Below, piece after piece: positions 63,927 through 64,000 of a stretch of 64,000 nt of DNA. The position numbers and the translations under genes are program-made. Under the pieces are notes generated by a model, which saw nothing but the letters and a program-made list of their open reading frames with translations, was not told where the DNA came from and made no database searches. Position 1 is the stretch's first letter. Each line of letters starts with the position of its first letter. Source of the DNA: Nannocystis pusilla (GTDB lineage: Bacteria; Myxococcota_A; Polyangia; Nannocystales; Nannocystaceae); NCBI RefSeq assembly GCF_026626665.1, contig NZ_JAPNKE010000002.1, positions 4,503,168-4,567,167 on the forward strand. The letters are read 5' to 3'.

Positions 63927-64000
63927 GGCTCGACCCTAACAAGTCCGCGCCCTCGCAGCGCCCGCGCGCACCGCCTCGACGCCGTGACGGATCGGTCCGC

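Overview
The window is very GC-rich (by eye about 70% or more) with strong G/C third-position bias, so almost every gene has long shadow frames. The gene content points to a myxobacterium (Myxococcota), most likely the Nannocystales/Nannocystis branch. Evidence: several secreted lipoproteins with Thr/Ser-rich linkers, DUF4215 Cys-rich repeats, an ADYC-domain protein, Hanks-type kinases fused to TPR or ATPase modules, MJ0042-type zinc ribbons, an AgmX/PglI-like C-terminus, and a CYP51 sterol demethylase. The taxonomic placement is inference. I saw no rRNA, tRNA, CRISPR array, complete insertion sequence or prophage.

Layout. 0-4.5 kb (-): translationally coupled lipoprotein operon, lamin-tail protein > thermonuclease > multi-lamin-tail protein (the last runs off the left edge). 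5-8 kb: thymidine kinase (-) divergent from a nucleoside transporter (+), then a 2OG-Fe(II) dioxygenase. 8-12 kb (-): zinc-ribbon/TPR membrane proteins and a LysR regulator. 12-16.4 kb: Cpx-like two-component pair, pyrE, a small lipoprotein and a Spy/CpxP-like protein. 16.8-24.2 kb: pseudokinase, sigma-70 factor, YaaW-like protein, large Ser/Thr kinase-TPR. 24.4-26.2 kb: a lipoprotein with two truncated-haemoglobin domains and a P-domain. 26.7-28.5 kb: a lower-GC islet with a TIGR04255 gene and two unknown genes. 28.7-34.4 kb: Spo0M/HEAT protein, AraC+VOC pair, small unknowns, ADYC protein. 34.7-37.8 kb (-): CYP51 > EXPERA membrane protein > Rieske oxygenase, a likely sterol-tailoring operon. 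38-46 kb: DoxX-like and crotonase genes, small lipoproteins, an S24/S26-like protein divergent from a protein homologous to the RNA polymerase beta-prime clamp region, AguB, DUF2330. 46.4-50.5 kb (-): giant kinase/cyclase-like/ATPase/TPR regulator. 50.9-58.5 kb: alpha-carbonic anhydrase, two DUF4215 proteins, SDR. 58.9-62.5 kb (-): two desaturases > crotonase > cyclopropane synthase (membrane-lipid operon). 62.6-63.9 kb (-): unknown membrane protein > HTTM protein.

Two window-wide patterns matter for anyone reusing this annotation. First, a family of short inverted repeats, core ATGTCC/GGACAT or CTGTCC/GGACAG, sits at most convergent or 3' gene ends and has also been absorbed into several reading frames. 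Second, about ten otherwise intact genes carry an apparent frameshift. Nearly all are the same kind (one base missing) and lie in short G/C runs, which looks more like consensus error than true gene decay; I give these genes their full restored span.
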